This document shows, piece by piece, positions 1 through 12,148 of a stretch of 64,000 bases of DNA; position 1 is the stretch's first letter, and every line of letters begins with the position of its first letter. Source of the DNA: Kondoa malvinella (taxonomy: Eukaryota; Basidiomycota; Agaricostilbomycetes; Agaricostilbales; Kondoaceae); NCBI GenBank assembly GCA_039545315.1, contig BCIM01000004.1, positions 62,001 to 126,000 of the forward strand, read 5' to 3'. The notes below the pieces were generated by a model. That model was not told the origin of the DNA and ran no database searches. It was given only the letters and a program-made list of their open reading frames with translations. The translations under genes and the position numbers were made by a program.

Positions 1-511
1 TTGATGCGAGTGATACCGGGATCTCTATCTTCGCCTTCTGCAATACCGAAAACGACATGGAAAGGTAGACCATCAGGATCCGTCGCAGAGACGATCTCTC
101 CTCCGCCTGGACCTTCAAGTTTGAAAGGACCTTTAGCATTCGGTAGAGTCTTGGCTGCCTTCTCTAGATCTGCTCGAGAGCCAGCCATGAAGGCGCCGCC
201 TTGGAATTCGGGTGTGGCAGTCTTGGTCGCTTTGTAGACGTAGGAATCGATACCAGAGCCACCTGATAAGTTTATCTGATTGAGTGGAGTTCCTATAGAG
301 CTTCATATAGCATGGGCATACCAAAGTATAGCGTGTTGCCATCTTCTGATTTACCGGCCAAATGGAAACCAAAGTCTTGCAGAAATTGAGTCGCTAAGTT
401 CAGATCAGGGTGCCCGTACATGACATGAGAGCAGCGGGTCTTGAGACGACCGCACATTTCAGCGCTTGTCTGACTCGCTGAGAACATCACGCACAATTCG
501 AATTCTGTCAT
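1..511 (-). CDS. VOC-superfamily (extradiol/glyoxalase-like) dioxygenase, 5' part
   Basis: The gene runs leftwards off the window, so only the N-terminal module is seen. The first exon carries SHVMYGHPDLNLATQFLQDF, the beta-alpha opening of a vicinal-oxygen-chelate module with its first candidate metal ligand (His). The next exon, read from about 280 to 1, continues with a GGxFMAG segment and ends in DPDGLPFHVVFG, the usual end of VOC domain 1. Two-domain fungal members are about 300-350 residues and are related to bacterial extradiol ring-cleavage dioxygenases. The ATG at 511 is the only good start. A 51-base GT-AG intron just inside the ORF keeps the frame either way, so the N-terminus is uncertain. 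It faces the FAH-family hydrolase across a 297-base shared promoter. Substrate and metal are inferred from family only; the second metal-binding half lies outside the window. Confidence 0.75.
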
Positions 512-808
512 CTGCTTGAACCATGGCTGTTTTCTACTTCTATGTGCTTGTCCAAGAAGAGAGCTCGGGGAAAGCCTTCTCCTCCAAGGCCCTTTCGGCC
601 ATTTCCAAGGACCATCGGCTATTTGGATTTTCCAGAATCGAAGTGCGCCTCTCCGACTGCTTACAATTAGCTGCGTTCTGTACCGTACAGCAACCAGTTA
701 TAGTCTTGAAGTGAGTCCTTATCGAGCGAGAGCAATGTAAGCTGATGCGCTCGGCAGTAAGCCAATCACCCCAAAGTCAACCTTCCGCATACGAACAGCT
801 AAAGAAAC
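512..808. promoter_or_regulatory. Shared divergent promoter, VOC dioxygenase / FAH hydrolase
   Basis: No credible coding exon is seen here. It separates two outward-facing catabolic genes. One GATAAG-type motif (as cttatc) lies at 718-723. No TATA box could be assigned with confidence. Confidence 0.4.
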
Positions 809-1970
809 ATGGCTTGGTCTCGCATACTACGCTTCGTTGCACAAGAGGATGGACAAGAGTACCTCGGGCAGCCTGTCGACTCAAAAGTAGACGTCGGCAA
901 GGCTTTCGCTGCGGGAGAGAAAGTCAAGGTCAATGTCATCAAGAGCTCTGTCTTTGATAGCAATGCAGAGGTCTCTTCAGACTCTTCAGAGGAGAAGACT
1001 ATCAAGGAGGTGCGTATTCACTAACTATTCTTGAAAATCACCTTTTGACGTGTGTATCAGCTTCTATGCCCTCTCACAAAACAGCAAGTCAGCCTTATAC
1101 GATGTCTAGGCCTTAATTACAAGAAACACCAAGAAGAATCGGGCTATCCTCGTCCTCAGGAACCTCTGCTCTTCATCAAACCGCGCACCTCACTCTGCGG
1201 ACCAGGTCATTTGGTCATGCCAAAAGCCGTTGAAGGACAGCTGGACTTCGAGACAGAGTGAGCCTCCCTCTTCTGCTTGTATATGTAGCTTATGATGGTT
1301 TAGGCTAGCTGTGATAATAGGGAAAGACGCGAGAGATGTTTCGGAAAAGGAAGCTCTAAATTACGTTCTAGGGTTTGTCGACTTTTTCTCTCTCCGCGCC
1401 AATACTGATGGATAACAACAGATATGCGAGCGCGAATGATCTATCTGCCCGAAAGTTCCAGACTGCCAATTCTCAAATCTGCTTCGGCAAAGGGTTTGAC
1501 AACGCCTGCCCGATAGGTATGCCAAATCCCTCGTTTTCAGAAATGAGCTCAATTTGTTTGTATACAGGACCTGTGATCGTATCAGCTAGAGATATTCCGG
1601 ATCCACAGGCGCTGGACTTTGAAGGTCGAAAGGACGGGAAAGCCCAACAGGCGGACAGCACGAGGTGAGCCTGTTCAAGATTGCTAGTCTGACTCGGCTG
1701 ATCAAGTGCATAGCGATATGATCTTCAACGTAGCTGTTACTATCGCACATTGCTCTCAAGGAACGACGCTCGAGCAAGGTTCAGTCATTCTCATGGGCAC
1801 GCCAAAAGGTCTCTTTTCTCATTCATCTTGCTCGCTTGTTACTGACAGCCATTCAACCAGGCGTGGGACACTTTCAAAAGCCAGCCAATTACTTGACGGA
1901 AGGGAGCAGATTTGAAGTCGAGTTCAGTCATGGTCTAGGCACGCTTGTCAATACTTTCTCCTTCGCTTAG
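809..1970 (+). CDS. Fumarylacetoacetate hydrolase (FAH) family protein
   Basis: About 290 residues in at least five exons. The body is a typical FAH C-terminal domain: CLGLNYKKHQEE near residue 80, FIKPRTSL, the metal-binding stretch DFETELAVIIGKDARDV (created by splicing 1260 to about 1305), YASANDLSARKFQ, and GSVILMGTPKGVG near the end. These supply the acidic metal ligands of the family. Members hydrolyse C-C bonds of ring-cleavage products (fumarylacetoacetate, 2-hydroxy-dienoates) or decarboxylate oxaloacetate-like acids. Its place opposite a VOC dioxygenase and beside an aromatic hydroxylase suggests it acts on a ring-fission product, which is an inference. The start is the ATG at 809 and the stop is TAG at 1968. 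The length suits the short FAHD1/FAHD2-like class rather than the 420-residue tyrosine-pathway FAH. Confidence 0.88.
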
Positions 1971-2169
1971 AGTCCAATGCATGTCATGCTCTCTGTTCTA
2001 TCGTCTAAGTAGCTGCGCGACTCTGCCTCGGATGTTGCCCTTGCCTCGGTCTTTACCCCACGGCGATAAGCGGCTAAGCAATTCATGCACAATGCCGACA
2101 AAGTGTTGATCGAGTATGCTTGGGATAGACTCGACCTTGAGCTGTTCCACGCAAGTCAAAAAACCAGAA

Positions 2170-3878
2170 ATGCCTTCCTTCGACTCTGATGTGATTATCG
2201 CTGGCGCTGGTACGTCCGATTCCCGCGCCTGTTGCCTGTTGACGCACAAGCTCATCTTCTCTGCTAGGCCCGGTTGGACTGCTTACAGCTCTCAGACTAG
2301 CTCAAAAGGGCATTTCGGTAACTCTGTAAGCCCTGCAGGTGCTCCGACACACCCTCAGGCTGATTTCAATGCACAGACTGGAAGCTCTCCCCGAGATAGT
2401 CGATTCACCTCGAGCTGCTGTGTACCGTGGTCCTGCCTTGCTCGAACTGGTAGCAGCTGGTATATTCGATGATGTGCTCAAGAAGGGAATCAAGACGACG
2501 GACATCGCTTGGAGAAGGGTTCATGCAGTCAAGGACAAAGATGGTAAAGAGATCTTCCCTGCTTTGTCTGAGTAAGCTCCTACTCTGGCTCTAGTGTGCT
2601 TGGAGCTAATGCTGTGTGTTCTAGAATCGCAAAGGTCGATTCGGGCAAATTCTTTGTTGGCGGACATAAGAACGAATGTATCACTCTAGGCCGTCAGTCT
2701 TTTCTCTATTCTATCTTACATCGCGCTGATATCGCGCTTAGAATATGGACTCTCTGAAATCCTTCGAGAGCATCTAATGAAACTAGACAACTTCAAGATG
2801 CACTTCTCGAGCCCTGTCACAGCTATAGATCAAGACGAAGAAAGCATCACCGTATCATCCAACGACAAGAAGTACCGTGCAAAGTATATGGTCGGCTGTG
2901 ATGGTGGTCGATCTGGATGCCGGAAGCTCCTTGGTGTCAAAGCAGAAGGCTACACTATGCCTTATCCAGTAGTCGCAAACAATGTTTACTACGATTTCAT
3001 GAAGCATGGATTTGGGAACGGTGAGTCTTGTCTGCCCTCTCTGACAGAGTCAGGCTGATCGAGCATCAGGACAATATTTTGTCGACAAGGACCATTTTGC
3101 CCTCATCGCTCGATTGGACGATAAGGGTCTCTGGCGTGTCTCCTACGGCGAGAAAGAAGGAATGACAGAAGATGAAATGTGCGACCCGAAACGCGTAGCA
3201 GAGATTTTCGAAATCCTCTTCCCTGGTCCAAGGCCTTTAGAATACAAATGCGTCTCCTCAAGATCTTATATGATGCATCAGCGGTGCTGCGATACTTTCC
3301 GCAAGGGCAGAGCACTGTTGGCAGGCGATGCTGCTAGACTGAACAATCCATTTGGTGTAAGTGCACGTCTAGCTTTGATGCGCGAGTGCTGAGGTTTTGA
3401 CCACAGGGTCTTGGACTGACTGGAGGCATACTTGATGGAGGAGCGGCGGCAGAAGCTTTGATAGCTGTTCTGCTTGATGGCGAATCGGACAAGATTCTCG
3501 ACAGGTATTCAGAAATCCGAAGGAAGATTTTCCTGGAGTACAATAACAAATGGTTTGCGCACTTTCTTTACCGCAGCAGAAATGGTCTCATGTATGACAG
3601 GTCAATCGACAATGTCAAGCTATTGAGGGAAACCGAGCCTGAAGTAGCGCACGAACATCCAGTCCTGAAAGGCATCAACTCGACAAGCGATGACGACTTT
3701 AGAAAGTCTTTCTTGGATGATCACTGTATCAGGCATAGCATGATCAGGGAATACCAGCAGCCAGATAAGAAGGTATGCTCTCTGGTTCTGTTCAAGCTTC
3801 ATACTGATGATCAAATAGGCTATGCGAGAAGCAGAGCAGAAGAAGGCGTTTGATGGCTTTGAGATCAAGGAGTTCTAG
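2170..3878 (+). CDS. FAD-dependent aromatic monooxygenase (MhpA/phenol hydroxylase type)
   Basis: About 455 residues in roughly seven exons. The N-terminal Rossmann motif DVIIAGAGPVGLLTALRLA is completed by splicing near 2210-2270. The middle holds MVGCDGGRSGCRKLLG (the DG motif) and the C-terminal half holds GRALLAGDAARLNNPFGG (GD motif) followed by LGLTGGILDGG. These three motifs define the class A flavoprotein hydroxylases that insert an OH ortho to a phenol using NAD(P)H and O2. The closest general families are 3-(3-hydroxyphenyl)propionate hydroxylase and pentachlorophenol monooxygenase. I chose the ATG at 2170 because the flavin motif begins a few residues later; an in-frame ATG at 2116 is possible. 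The gene follows the FAH-family hydrolase by about 200 bases on the same strand. Exact substrate unknown. Confidence 0.9.
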
Positions 3879-4038
3879 GGCGTCTGCTATTGTACTACTG
3901 TACCTGTTCTATGCTCGTTACCTTCGGCCCACAATCCGCCTTCGGTCATTCTATTGAGCCCTTCTGCCCCCACAGTGGTGTCACAATGAGGGGAGAAGCA
4001 GCTGCTCCGCCCCCTGTATCCTTTTCCACCACACAAAG

Positions 4039-5706
4039 ATGCCCACAGAGACTGAAGCTTGGGTTGTTCACGAAGCAGCAGGCCCGTTCAAGCTCGAACA
4101 TGTAACGCTTGATGACCCTCTAGAGGATGAAGTGCTGGTCGAGTGAGTCTGTCAACTGCGCTTTGTACAAGAGCTAATAGAACTGCAGGATGGTCGCTTC
4201 AGGCGTCTGCGTGAGCTCCCAATCAAGCCAACAATGCGAGTTTCTGAAACAACATTCCAGCATACAGACTTGTCCTGCGCAAAAGGAGTACTGCCAGGCT
4301 GTACATATCCTGTCATACTGGGTTCGTCTGTCTCATGTTTCCTCAAAGTTATGCTGAATCATTCATATTCAGGACACGAAGGCGCTGGACGAGTCAAGTC
4401 ATGCGGCTCGAAAGTCACCTCAGTGTACGTATGAATACACTATGAGCTTGCTTGCCTGAACTTGATTGATTTACAGAGCGCCTGGCGACTCTGTTCTGCT
4501 ATCATTCGCCTACTGCAATAGCTGTGCTTCATGCAGTAGAAAGGACGTAGTTGCTTGTGATCGCTGGGTAGAGGTGAGATATCCGCCTTGTACGCTACCT
4601 CTTCTAATGACTATTGAATAGATGAACTTCATGAAAGAGCGCATCAATGGCTCGCCTGAAGTTGGTACTTTGAAGAACGGACAACGAGTCCACGGCTCGT
4701 TCTTTGGGCAGTCTAGTTTCGGCAAACATGCTCTGGTTCGCGCGATGTCTGTGAGTGTACACTAGAGCTGGTTTATTGAGCTGACGCCTGTGTCAGTGCG
4801 TTAAAGTCCCGCATGACACGAATCTCGAATTGCTAGCATCTTTAGGCTGCTCGTCTCAGACAGGAGCAGGTATATAGCCTGCGCTTCTTCACAAGAAGCG
4901 ACCGTGACTAATTTAATCCATCACAGGCAGCGTGCTGAACATAGCCAAACCGAGAGCGGACCAAAGTATTCTTATCGGCGGTCTTGGCGGTGTGGGCTAC
5001 GCTGCGCTCTTCGCTGCCAAATCGCTCGAGATGAAGACCATCATCGCTGTAGATCTGATAGACAGCCGATTGGTTCGTGCAGTTTGCAAAGCCTCAATCT
5101 CCTTTGACCCCTGTTGCACAGGAAAAGGCGAAAGAGCACGGCGCTACGCATACCATCAACGCGCGGAATGTTGATGCTACGGAAGAAGTGATGAGATTGA
5201 CCAATGGAAGAGGCGTGGATTTTGCGATTGAAGCTACAGGTGTCGCTAGAGCGGCGGAAGCTGCTTTCTTTAGTCTGGGCAAACGCGGGAAGATGGTAAG
5301 TCTGTTTCTACTCAGCAGTAACAATGAGTTTACATGGAGCAGGTACAAATTGGCGATAATGCTGCCGGCAACCTATCCCTACCTGTCAGTGCTAAAGCAG
5401 ATAGAGCTTTGCTGCATGCTGAACGATTCTTGTAGCTCGGCGGCTTCCTCAGCCATCTGCGCACCATCGTTGGCTGCGCAGAGGGTGATTCTTACACGCC
5501 TGAGTTTATCCCCAAATTGGTCCAAATGAACAAAGAGGGCAAAGTAAGTCTCTTCTTCTTATCTCACAGATACAGTAGCTGAGATGCTCTATCAGTTCCC
5601 CTTGGAAGCTATCTCAAAGCAGTATTCGTGGAAAGATTTGCTTGCAGCAGAGTTAGCGATGCATGACGGCAGTCAAATCAAGCCGATTCTAGTGTACGGA
5701 CAGTAG
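4039..5706 (+). CDS. Zinc-dependent alcohol dehydrogenase (aryl-alcohol/MDR type)
   Basis: About 380 residues, matching the usual MDR length, cut by about nine introns. Catalytic zinc ligands are visible in SGVCHTDLSC (split by an intron between C and H) and GHEGAGRV. The structural-zinc cysteines lie in CNSCASCSRKDVVAC, and the third catalytic ligand is in LGCSSQTGAG. The nucleotide-binding fold is ILIGGLGGVGYAALFAAKSL, followed by an acidic residue in AVDLIDSRL, which favours NAD. The C-terminus is QIKPILVYGQ. The family oxidises aromatic or allylic alcohols to aldehydes, including benzyl-alcohol-like substrates. It is co-directional with the flavin hydroxylase 160 bases upstream, in line with a role in the same aromatic pathway (inferred). 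Confidence 0.9.
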
Positions 5707-5752
5707 GGGTAGCTACATTGAAGGCCTCAAATACAGAAATAACGTTGTACTT

Positions 5753-7586
5753 CTACTCAGCCAATTGAGGTTTCAATCTATCACTTGCGTTGGCAAATTC
5801 TTGCTTCAGATGGACAGTATAGCCAACATGATTGTCTTCAAATGGTCCGTAGAAACGCGAGCGGTCTATCGCACAGTCAGCAGCACATATGATGGACAGA
5901 CAAGTACGCTCACTCCACTTGTACAACGCTTTCCCCTCTCTGAGGCGTTGTACCAGATCAGGATTAGACCTGCATCGTCAAGTAAGAGCTATAGTCTTCG
6001 TATACAGTGTTTGCTTACGTAAAGTATCGACCTAGAGCGACCATATCATGTGCACCGCTCCGAATACCCTCCTGAATTGACGCAATTGAGTTCTGTCGAG
6101 TATAGAACGGGTCGAACTCACCTGAAGATTATCCGGACCAAAGCCACCAGCGGCAATCACTGGGGTCGCACCTAGTGCAGCTCTAAACGGAGCAGAGGTG
6201 ATCTCTTCCTCAACGTTGCCAGATTTGAGCTCTGCTCTCTTTTCTGCTTCCGTCTTCAATTCGTCAAAGCGCGGTTCGATGAGGTGACTGTAAGCATCAT
6301 GAGATCGGGTCAAAATAAGAGTCGCGGGACTTGCGCATATGCGAGGTTGAGCTTCTCGAGCTCTCGGCACAGGTAGAGCCACTGCTCCAGTCTGTCTTCA
6401 CCCAAAGTCTGAGGGGAAGTCAGATTTCGGCCTTCTCAAGCAATTGACTGCTCACCTGATTGAATAGCCCGTAAGCTGCTAGACGCACACCAACTCGCTT
6501 GGGTCCTATGGCACTACAGAGCTTTTGCACCAGTTCCAGCGTGAAGGCGCAGCGCTTTTCCAGGGTACCTCTGAAGTCTCAGTGAGCTCATATCGTAAAC
6601 ACAGAAGCTGAAACAAACCCATATGCGTCCGTTCGCTTGTTGACTGGATGTCCGTAAGCCCGATGGAAATTCAAGAAATGCTGTCGACTCACTATTGCTG
6701 TGATGAAACTGATCACAGAGGTACCTGAAAGGCATATCAGCCTTGGTAACAGGACTTCGATGTATTACTCACCCATTGGCAGCATGCAATTCGATACCAT
6801 CAAAACCAGCTTCCAAAGCGTTCTTCGCACAGAGTACAAAGTCATTCTGTGTTGTTTGAATGTCCTTCTCGCTCATAGCTAGTGGTACTTCAAAAGGAGC
6901 GGATTCATAGCCCGACCAAGAGAACCTTTACACTCATTAGACGCATTGAAGCGAAGCAAAGTCGGAGACTTACGGATAGCTGGTGATTGGGATATCGGAA
7001 GATGACTCGGGTTGCTGGCCAGTCAGGCATGAGTGGGTATTACGTCCTTGATGCCATAGCTGAGCAAAGAATACGCCGCCTTTCGCATGAACCGCTTCAA
7101 CAATTTTCTTCCACCCTTGATACAAATTCAATGATAATTGAGGGGATTGTAAATATAGGGACACACCTTGTACCTGCTCTTGATTGAACAGTCCTGAGAC
7201 GCCTGGCATGCCGCTGCCGCGTTTTGAGACGGGGATCGCTTCGCTGATGAGTAGTCCACCATCTGTTGTTCTTTCTCTGTGCGATTGTCAGCGTGTAGCA
7301 CAGGACAATAGCAAGCGCTTACTGGTAGTATTGTAGCATAAGGTCATTTGGCACATAAGTCCGGTCATGCTGGCGACTTGGTGTTGCGCGATTTCTTGTC
7401 CTGTATCAGCCAATGATATCAGTTCAAGTGAACCAAATCGACCAAAAGTAGACTCACAACGGAGGAAGGACGATTCTGTGCTTCAACAGGTGACTATCGC
7501 TCAAAAGTCAGCCGCTCATTCGAAATCTCGCAATGTGAAAGAACTCGCTCGCCAATTTGTATCGGACTCCAGGCATCGACTGTCAT
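5753..7586 (-). CDS. Old Yellow Enzyme family NADH:flavin oxidoreductase
   Basis: FMN TIM-barrel protein of about 380 residues. From the start the order is SPIQIGERV, IVLPPLTRNRATPSRQ, PNDLMLQYY, DGGLLISEAIPVSKRGSG, GGVFFAQLWHQGR, GFDGIELHAANG (active-site His/Asn), YLCDQF, TPVIAAGGF and NPDLVQRL. It ends with the typical RFYGPFEDNHVGYTVH. OYEs reduce activated C=C bonds or nitro groups with NADPH. The start is taken at the ATG complementary to 7584-7586; the first intron, near 7490-7540, could not be fixed exactly because no donor fits perfectly. The gene ends 46 bases from the convergent ADH stop and shares a 191-base promoter with the divergent amidase. Its start codon coincides with one edge of the segment duplicated at 40.1-40.8 kb. 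Confidence 0.88.
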
Positions 7587-7777
7587 GGTGCTTATATGCT
7601 TGCTGCTCTAAGAAGCGCTGCATTTTGTCTGCCTATCTTTGTTGTTTGTTCCTTCGGATGCTGCGTTTCCTTATCTTTGCTTCCGAAACTGGGCTTCCGA
7701 AAGCCATGCCTTGTCTTGCCGGTCTGTATTATGCTGGTGGCCTGCTAGTATCATTCATTTGATCACACCGCATCGTC

Positions 7778-9491
7778 ATGGATCAAGATTTGTACCGTTT
7801 GACAGCTACCGAAGTCCTCGACTTGCTTTCGTCAGACAAGATCTCAGTCACCCAATACGCACAGGTATGTCACTTCCTCATTCATCTCGGAGTCGGCTGA
7901 ACAAGCTCTACAGTCATTGATCGGACGAGTGAAAGCACGAGATTCGACCGTGCATGGTTGGGCTTTCTGGGATGATCAGCTAGTTCTTGAGCAAGCTAGA
8001 GCTCTCGATCAAATCCCCAAGGAGAATAGAGGGCCGCTGCATGGCATTGCGATCGGAGGTGAGATGCTGTTTCTCACCGGAGTCATTCCGCTGAACATAC
8101 GTTTTATAGTCAAGGATGTCATCTTGACCAAGGACATGCCAACTCAGTACAACTCCCCGATGTCAGTCGTTCTTTCTTCGGAATGACTAGAAGCTGACTG
8201 TCTCCAAACAGCTACGAAGGCGATGCTCCAGCGATAGATGCGGCATGCGTAAGGATATTACGACAAGCTGGTGCTCTCATCTTTGGTATGCAAACTTCAC
8301 CTCTCCGCAATAGGATTTGCTGATGACGAATGCAGGCAAAACACACACAACCGAGTTTGCTGCAGTCACTACAGCTGGACCAGCAGCCAATCCTCATGAC
8401 CCTAAGAGGACGCCAGGCGGATCTTCGAGTGGAAGCGGTGCTGTTGTTGGTGATTTCCAAGTACCGATTGTTGGTTTAAAGCCTCTACAATATTCAACGA
8501 TTGACACCGTTGACAGAGTCTCGGAACTCAAACCGGCGGGTCTACTATCCGCCCAGGCTCTTATAACGGCATATACGCAATGAAACCAACATGGAACGCA
8601 ATCTCTCGAGAAGGTCTCAAGATGTACTCGATAACTTGCGATACACTCGGTCTTTATGCAAGAAGTGTTCAAGATCTCGAGCTGCTGGCTAGGATCTTTC
8701 ACTTGGAATCAGACGAACACGTTCCTGCTCAGCCGTTTTCAGTCAAAGGATCGAAATTCGGTTTCGTCAAAGGGCCAACTTGGCAACACGCGGGCCAAGG
8801 AACGAAAGACGCCATGAATCTGGCATTTCGCTTGCTACAAGACGCAGGAGCAAGCGTGGAAGAAGTCGATTTACCAGCAGACTTTGACAAACTCCCAGAC
8901 TGGCATGCAAGGATCCTTGATGGCGAGGGCCGAGTTGCTTTCTTAGGGGAATACGCGCACAAAGATCAGCTCGACCCATTCATCGTCGATCACATCGAGA
9001 AGCCCATCTCTAAGCTATCCCGACAAGAGCAATTGCAAAGCTACGATGGGTGTGCTCGACTTCGACCCGAGATTGATGCCATTGCTGGTCGATATTCAGC
9101 TTTGATCACTCCCAGTACCGTTGATGAAGCGCCTTTGGGTCTTAAGAGTACCGGCAATGCTCTGTTCAGTAAGGCTTTTACCCTTCTGAAGCCAAGACTT
9201 TAGCTGATCCGTCGATAGACTTGATTTGGACCGTGCTTCATGTTCCTGTCATTAATGTACCAGGTAGACTCATCTCGATGCTTCTTTGATTGGATCTTAG
9301 GGTACTGCAGGCTTCAAAGGCGCATCAGATATGCCAATTGGTCTGTCCTTAGTGGGAGCAAGATATCGTAAGTTTCTGACATCTGAGCTACGCTCATGGC
9401 TAATGTGATAGCAGAGGACACGCAACTTCTCCATGCTGCACAAGGAATTGCTGAAGTGTTTGCTAAGGGTGGATGGGAGTCTAAGTTGTAA
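7778..9491 (+). CDS. Amidase (amidase-signature family)
   Basis: About 440 residues after splicing about eight introns. The Ser-cisSer-Lys triad is present: Lys in IAIGVKDVI (residue about 79), the glycine/serine-rich PGGSSSGSGA, and LGTQTGGSTIRPGSYNG with the nucleophile serine. The intron at about 8469-8513 must be removed to join DFQVPI to SLGTQTGG. The C-terminal motif is HVPVINVPGFKG followed by MPIGLSLVGARY. The family hydrolyses carboxylic amides to acid plus ammonia. The neighbours suggest it could release an aromatic or aliphatic acid from an amide for the nearby oxidases, which is an inference. The promoter and first exons of this gene, to 8249, are duplicated in inverted orientation at 40131-40790. 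Confidence 0.92.
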
Positions 9492-9675
9492 AAGGCATCT
9501 GCATTGAATCGGTCTTCTCATCCACAGCAGCAATCCTTCCTGCTATTTACTATAGCACGAAACTTATCGGCTCTGCTATTGCTTGGGCAGAGTAATTTGT
9601 AGGCGCGACGTTTGCTAATACAGCAAACAAACAATCCGTGCATGACAATCTAATTCTATGGTACAACAGCACAAC

Positions 9676-11958
9676 TCAGGCCTTCATCTTCCTCGCGCTG
9701 AAGCGCAAATCACACTTCCCAGCGCTCGGCGACACAGTAGTCAGATCATAAGGGCGCATAGAAGCAGCTGTGGTTTGTGGTGGACAGTGGACATCAAAGT
9801 GCTTCATGATGACGGCGGTAAAGAAGCGCATGTCGACAAGCGCGAGGTTTTGCTATATACTACGCATTAGGACATGCAACGTGTGAAAAACGGAAGCACT
9901 GACACCCGGGCAGCTGCGACCACCGATAGAGAATGGAATGAAAGCAGCTTTCATTTGAGGCGTCTCTGCCAACCATCGTTCGGGTTTGTATTCTGCAGAG
10001 GATTGTCAGTCATGTTCGAGCAGGAAGCAGAAGACTTACCGAAAGGATCTGACCAGACTTCAGGATCGCGGTGTGTCGCGTATGATTGTAGACCGATTGC
10101 TGTACCACCTGGAATAGCAACGCCGCTACACACTACTCCTTCTGGTGGTACAATACGATCCAACGAGCCAAGAGCAGGTGTGTAAAGACGTAGACCTGCT
10201 CTGGGTCAGCAGGATTCGAGAACCGAAGGGATCATACGTACTCTCTTTTATGACAGCATTAAGATAAGGCAGACGACCGAGTAATTGTAGACCAGGCATT
10301 TCATCAGCTTCGAGGTTCTCGTCCAATTCATGTTGTAATTTCGACACAATTGCAGGCGAGCGAGAGAGTTGCCAAAGGAGATAAGCCATTGAAGTGCTGT
10401 TCATATGATTCAGCTCTTTTCAAGAGCTGTTGAATTCGACACTGACCTTGTAGTTTCGGTACCAGCCAGGAAATGATCGATGCACTCGCTAGTAACATGC
10501 GATTCTTCCCAAAGCGAGCCAATCGTGGTATCCGTGCTGTAAGACAGATCAGCAATTCCGCTGCACCCTCCTCAAGATAGCGTACACCGTCGACAAGCGG
10601 TGGATTAGACAGGGCTTTTCGGGTGTCACACCGTCAGCGAGTTGTTGGCGAGCCTTTCTGACCAGAGGAGCAACAAACTAGAAGACGATGAGCAGATATA
10701 CGAAAGCCGGAGAAGGGACTTGCCGCTGCCAAATCTGCATCAGATTGAACGATGTATTGCCATTTCTCGTTAGGGATGAGCGAAACCAATTTCCAAAGAA
10801 GTGGAGGAAGTTGTCCTTTCTGATTGGAAGCGTCATGTTCTGTCGAAAGGAGGTAGGAATCGGCTCACTACAGTGCCTCGCTTTGGCCAGGAAGTGATAG
10901 CACGAGCCAGATGATTTGGCTGATTGTTGGCAAAATCTTTGACAGCCGAGACATCAGTGTCTAGTACAATCTCGCCAAGGAGCTGTTTGAGAATGCGTCA
11001 GGCTAATTGCTACAGTGCAGAAAAGAACCTGACATCAATCAACGAATGAGCGATCAATCCGAGAACGTCGATCGTTTGATCGGGACTAGCTTTGCGAATG
11101 ATGTTGACGAGGTGCAGTAGCTATAAATTTCCAGATCAGCGCGGAAACAAAGAAGGGATAAGCGAGGACCAACATGATGGTCGAAAGTTGGTTGCCATTC
11201 AAGCAGACTGGCCGTAGCATAGTGGGGAAGCATGCCGCGCCGCTTACCTTGCGCATCCTGTAGGTCGGTAAGTCAACGCTCGCAAATTCATGCGTGTACT
11301 TGCCAGAGCGGATCTGAAGCCAATTCATGAGTGACTCATAAGTCTCCGCACGAGCAGACTCACATCACTGAAAACGAGTTAGGCGTGCCATGATTTGTCG
11401 TGAAGCCAGAGTAGGCTTCAATCTGTTCGGCATGCATGAGTACAGACTTGCAGCGGAAAGATGAAAACAACACACCTTGTCCCACTTTGACTGATAGACT
11501 AGGCTGAGGTACTTGTAGTCTCGGACCGTTACAGCATTCGGACCAACACGAACGACTTCGCCATGCTGCTTGTTGCCTTGAATCAGCACGGCCCTCTTCG
11601 ACACGAACAGCGTTTTCCAACTCGCCTTGTCAAATTGCTCTTGAACTTTCAAGTATTTGATACCGTGGACGTTCCAGAAGATACCCCAATAGCTTGTGAT
11701 CTTTGCCAGAAGAGGGCCCTGGACAGTTCTCAGCCTTATTTCGAAGTTTCGGCAATAGAGCCTCACTGGGATGTGCGATATCGGTGAACTAGACAAAAGA
11801 GAGATCAGCTGTGTGCCATCTCAGACCGCGTGCAAGACCTACAAGTAGATGGTTCGAATGAAATGAAGTAAAAGGGCAATCAAAACAACAAGCCCTGCCA
11901 ACGAGACCATGGACGAGGGTGCCGCATCTGCTGCGAGTAGCGATAGCATGCTGGACAT
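9676..11958 (-). CDS. Cytochrome P450 monooxygenase
   Basis: The protein of about 500 residues begins with an N-terminal membrane anchor (VSLAGLVVLIALLLHFI) and the hinge IPGPLLAKITSYWG, the latter restored by splicing out a 48-base intron. Later come HGEVVRVGPNAV, an I-helix region STSMAYLLWQLSRSP, the K-helix ESLRLYTPALGS (ExxR made by splicing), the meander YATHRDPEVWSDP and the heme loop FIPFSIGGRSCPG with its axial cysteine. All canonical P450 elements are therefore present. It resembles the fungal benzoate-hydroxylase-like and related classes, but I cannot assign a CYP family. It is anchored in the ER and uses a CPR partner. It is divergent from the MFS exporter (190-base promoter) and convergent with the amidase. 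Confidence 0.9.
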
Positions 11959-12148
11959 ATTCTGCTACTAGTGCTGAGAGAAGCTCTGCTGCCTGTCTGC
12001 CGATACTTATCATGTCTTCCGATTGATTACTCCGACGGAAGTAAAGTCTTGTCTCAACGGCTCGCGGAGATTCCTGCATTGCATTTCGCGCTGAGAAGAA
12101 ATCTAAACCAGTCATACATACCCACAGCTCCGTCTGCCTCTTCATGCC
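11959..12148. promoter_or_regulatory. Shared divergent promoter, P450 / MFS exporter
   Basis: A 190-base spacer between outward-facing start codons. An out-of-frame ATG at 12144 lies just before the MFS start and could lower its translation. No specific operator was recognised. Confidence 0.35.

Noticed and set aside
2116..2169. Upstream in-frame ATG for the flavin monooxygenase
   Set aside because: It would add 18 residues with no family support. The ATG at 2170 places the FAD motif at the usual distance from the N-terminus.
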